Assembly: GCA_016870695.1 (NCBI GenBank)
Contig: VGAV01000144.1
Location: 1-6,456 of the forward strand
Reading direction: 5' to 3'
DNA length: 6,456 bases
DNA from: Actinomycetota bacterium
GTDB taxonomy: Bacteria; Actinomycetota; Actinomycetes; Actinomycetales; Microbacteriaceae
Position numbers and translations under genes: made by a program. Below are positions 6,097 to 6,456 of this stretch, piece by piece. The first letter of the stretch is position 1, and each line of letters opens with the position of its first letter. Under the pieces are notes generated by a model that was not told the DNA's origin, ran no database searches, and saw nothing but the letters and a program-made list of their open reading frames with translations.

Positions 6097-6108
6097 GTGA
6101 CCGGTCAC
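6097..6108. promoter_or_regulatory. LacI-type operator candidate, perfect 12-bp palindrome
   Basis: GTGACCGGTCAC is a perfect palindrome with the central CG typical of LacI-family operators. Including the preceding T, the half-site TGTGACC differs by one base from the lac ideal half-site TGTGAGC. It overlaps the predicted start of the regulator gene, which suggests autorepression as well as control of the divergent oxidoreductase. Confidence 0.65.
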
Positions 6109-6143
6109 GCAAGAGCGCGGGGCCGACGCGATGGAGCGGACGA

Positions 6144-6456
6144 ATGAGCGACACCGAAACGCCGGATACGGGGCGTGCCCCGAGCATCCGCGACGTCGCC
6201 CGTCTCGCCGGAGTGTCGTACCAGACCGTCTCCCGCGTGATCAACAACAGCTCCCAGCTGCGCCCCGAGACCGCCGCCAAGGTGCGATCGGCGATCGCGG
6301 AGCTGAAGTTCGTCCCGAATCAGGCGGCTCGCGCGCTCGCCAGCAGCCGCTCGCGTCTCATCGGCGTCCTCGGGCCGCGGGCGGCGACGTACGGCGTCGC
6401 GGCCATGATCCAGGCGGTCGAGTCCGCCGCGCGCGCGACCGGCTACCGCCTGACGG
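6144..6456 (+). CDS. LacI-family transcriptional regulator (N-terminal part, cut by window edge)
   Basis: The visible 104 residues comprise the LacI-type DNA-binding domain and the beginning of the effector domain. After a 13-residue leader, SIRDVARLAGVSYQTVSRV (14-32) forms the helix-turn-helix, with recognition residues Y26, Q27 and R31 as in E. coli LacI (Y17, Q18, R22). RPETAAKVRSAIAELKFVPN leads into the hinge helix around 60-68 (QAARALASS), and SRLIGVLGPR begins the periplasmic-binding-protein-like core. The ATG at 6144 has GGAG 7 nt upstream (6133-6136); the ATG at 6131 is out of frame. It is divergent from the oxidoreductase across 124 bp containing a matching palindrome, so it is probably the local repressor. 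Effector identity would depend on the missing C-terminal domain. Confidence 0.93.
   Translation, partial: MSDTETPDTGRAPSIRDVARLAGVSYQTVSRVINNSSQLRPETAAKVRSAIAELKFVPNQAARALASSRSRLIGVLGPRAATYGVAAMIQAVESAARATGYRLT

Noticed and set aside
4922..6100. Plus-strand frame opposite the oxidoreductase
   Set aside because: Antisense shadow; the minus strand encodes a full Gfo/Idh/MocA protein with intact motifs.
6131..6133. ATG upstream of the LacI-family gene as an alternative start
   Set aside because: It is 13 nt upstream and out of frame with the helix-turn-helix; the ATG at 6144 has a properly spaced GGAG.

Overview
The window looks like chromosomal DNA from a high-GC actinobacterium, most likely Microbacteriaceae and close to Microbacterium. 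The clues are very GC-rich third codon positions, frequent Asp-Ala pairs spelled GATGCC, a mycobacterial LigB-type ATP-dependent DNA ligase, and TANNNT-type -10 boxes set 6-7 nt before start codons. The assignment rests on composition and gene content, not on a marker gene.

Layout: (1) Positions 1-1545, minus strand: a RecQ-family helicase whose C-terminal end lies off the left edge. (2) 1546-1724: a 179-bp divergent intergenic region. It carries two copies of one promoter-like element facing outwards, one toward recQ and one toward the ligase. Each contains a match to the actinobacterial LexA-independent DNA-damage promoter (RecA-NDp/PafBC type). (3) 1725-3281, plus strand: a complete ATP-dependent DNA ligase with all adenylation motifs. 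(4) 3278-3904, plus strand: a small alpha/beta-hydrolase-like protein, joined to the ligase by an ATGA overlap, in which the Ser and His of the usual triad appear lost or displaced. (5) 3905-3950: a short convergent gap with a GC-rich hairpin. (6) 3951-4805, minus strand: an NYN (PIN-like) nuclease-type domain followed by an OST-HTH/LOTUS-like RNA-binding domain. (7) 4806-5035: a non-coding stretch with three GC-rich inverted repeats, two of which are mutually exclusive. (8) 5036-6019, minus strand: a Gfo/Idh/MocA oxidoreductase. (9) 6020-6143: a divergent promoter region with a perfect 12-bp palindrome resembling a LacI-type operator and a second copy of its 8-bp core. (10) 6144-6456, plus strand: the N-terminal part of a LacI-family regulator, cut by the right edge.

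Functionally there are two modules with the NYN gene between them. The left module is DNA repair: helicase and ligase transcribed apart from a shared, symmetric control region that suggests co-induction by DNA damage. The right module is a typical catabolic pair: a sugar- or polyol-type dehydrogenase facing its likely local repressor. The points most worth following up are the symmetric recQ/ligB promoter, the pseudoenzyme-like hydrolase coupled to the ligase, and the agreement between the LacI recognition helix and the nearby palindrome. I see no CRISPR array, tRNA or rRNA, insertion sequence or prophage signature, and nothing that clearly amounts to an entirely new system.
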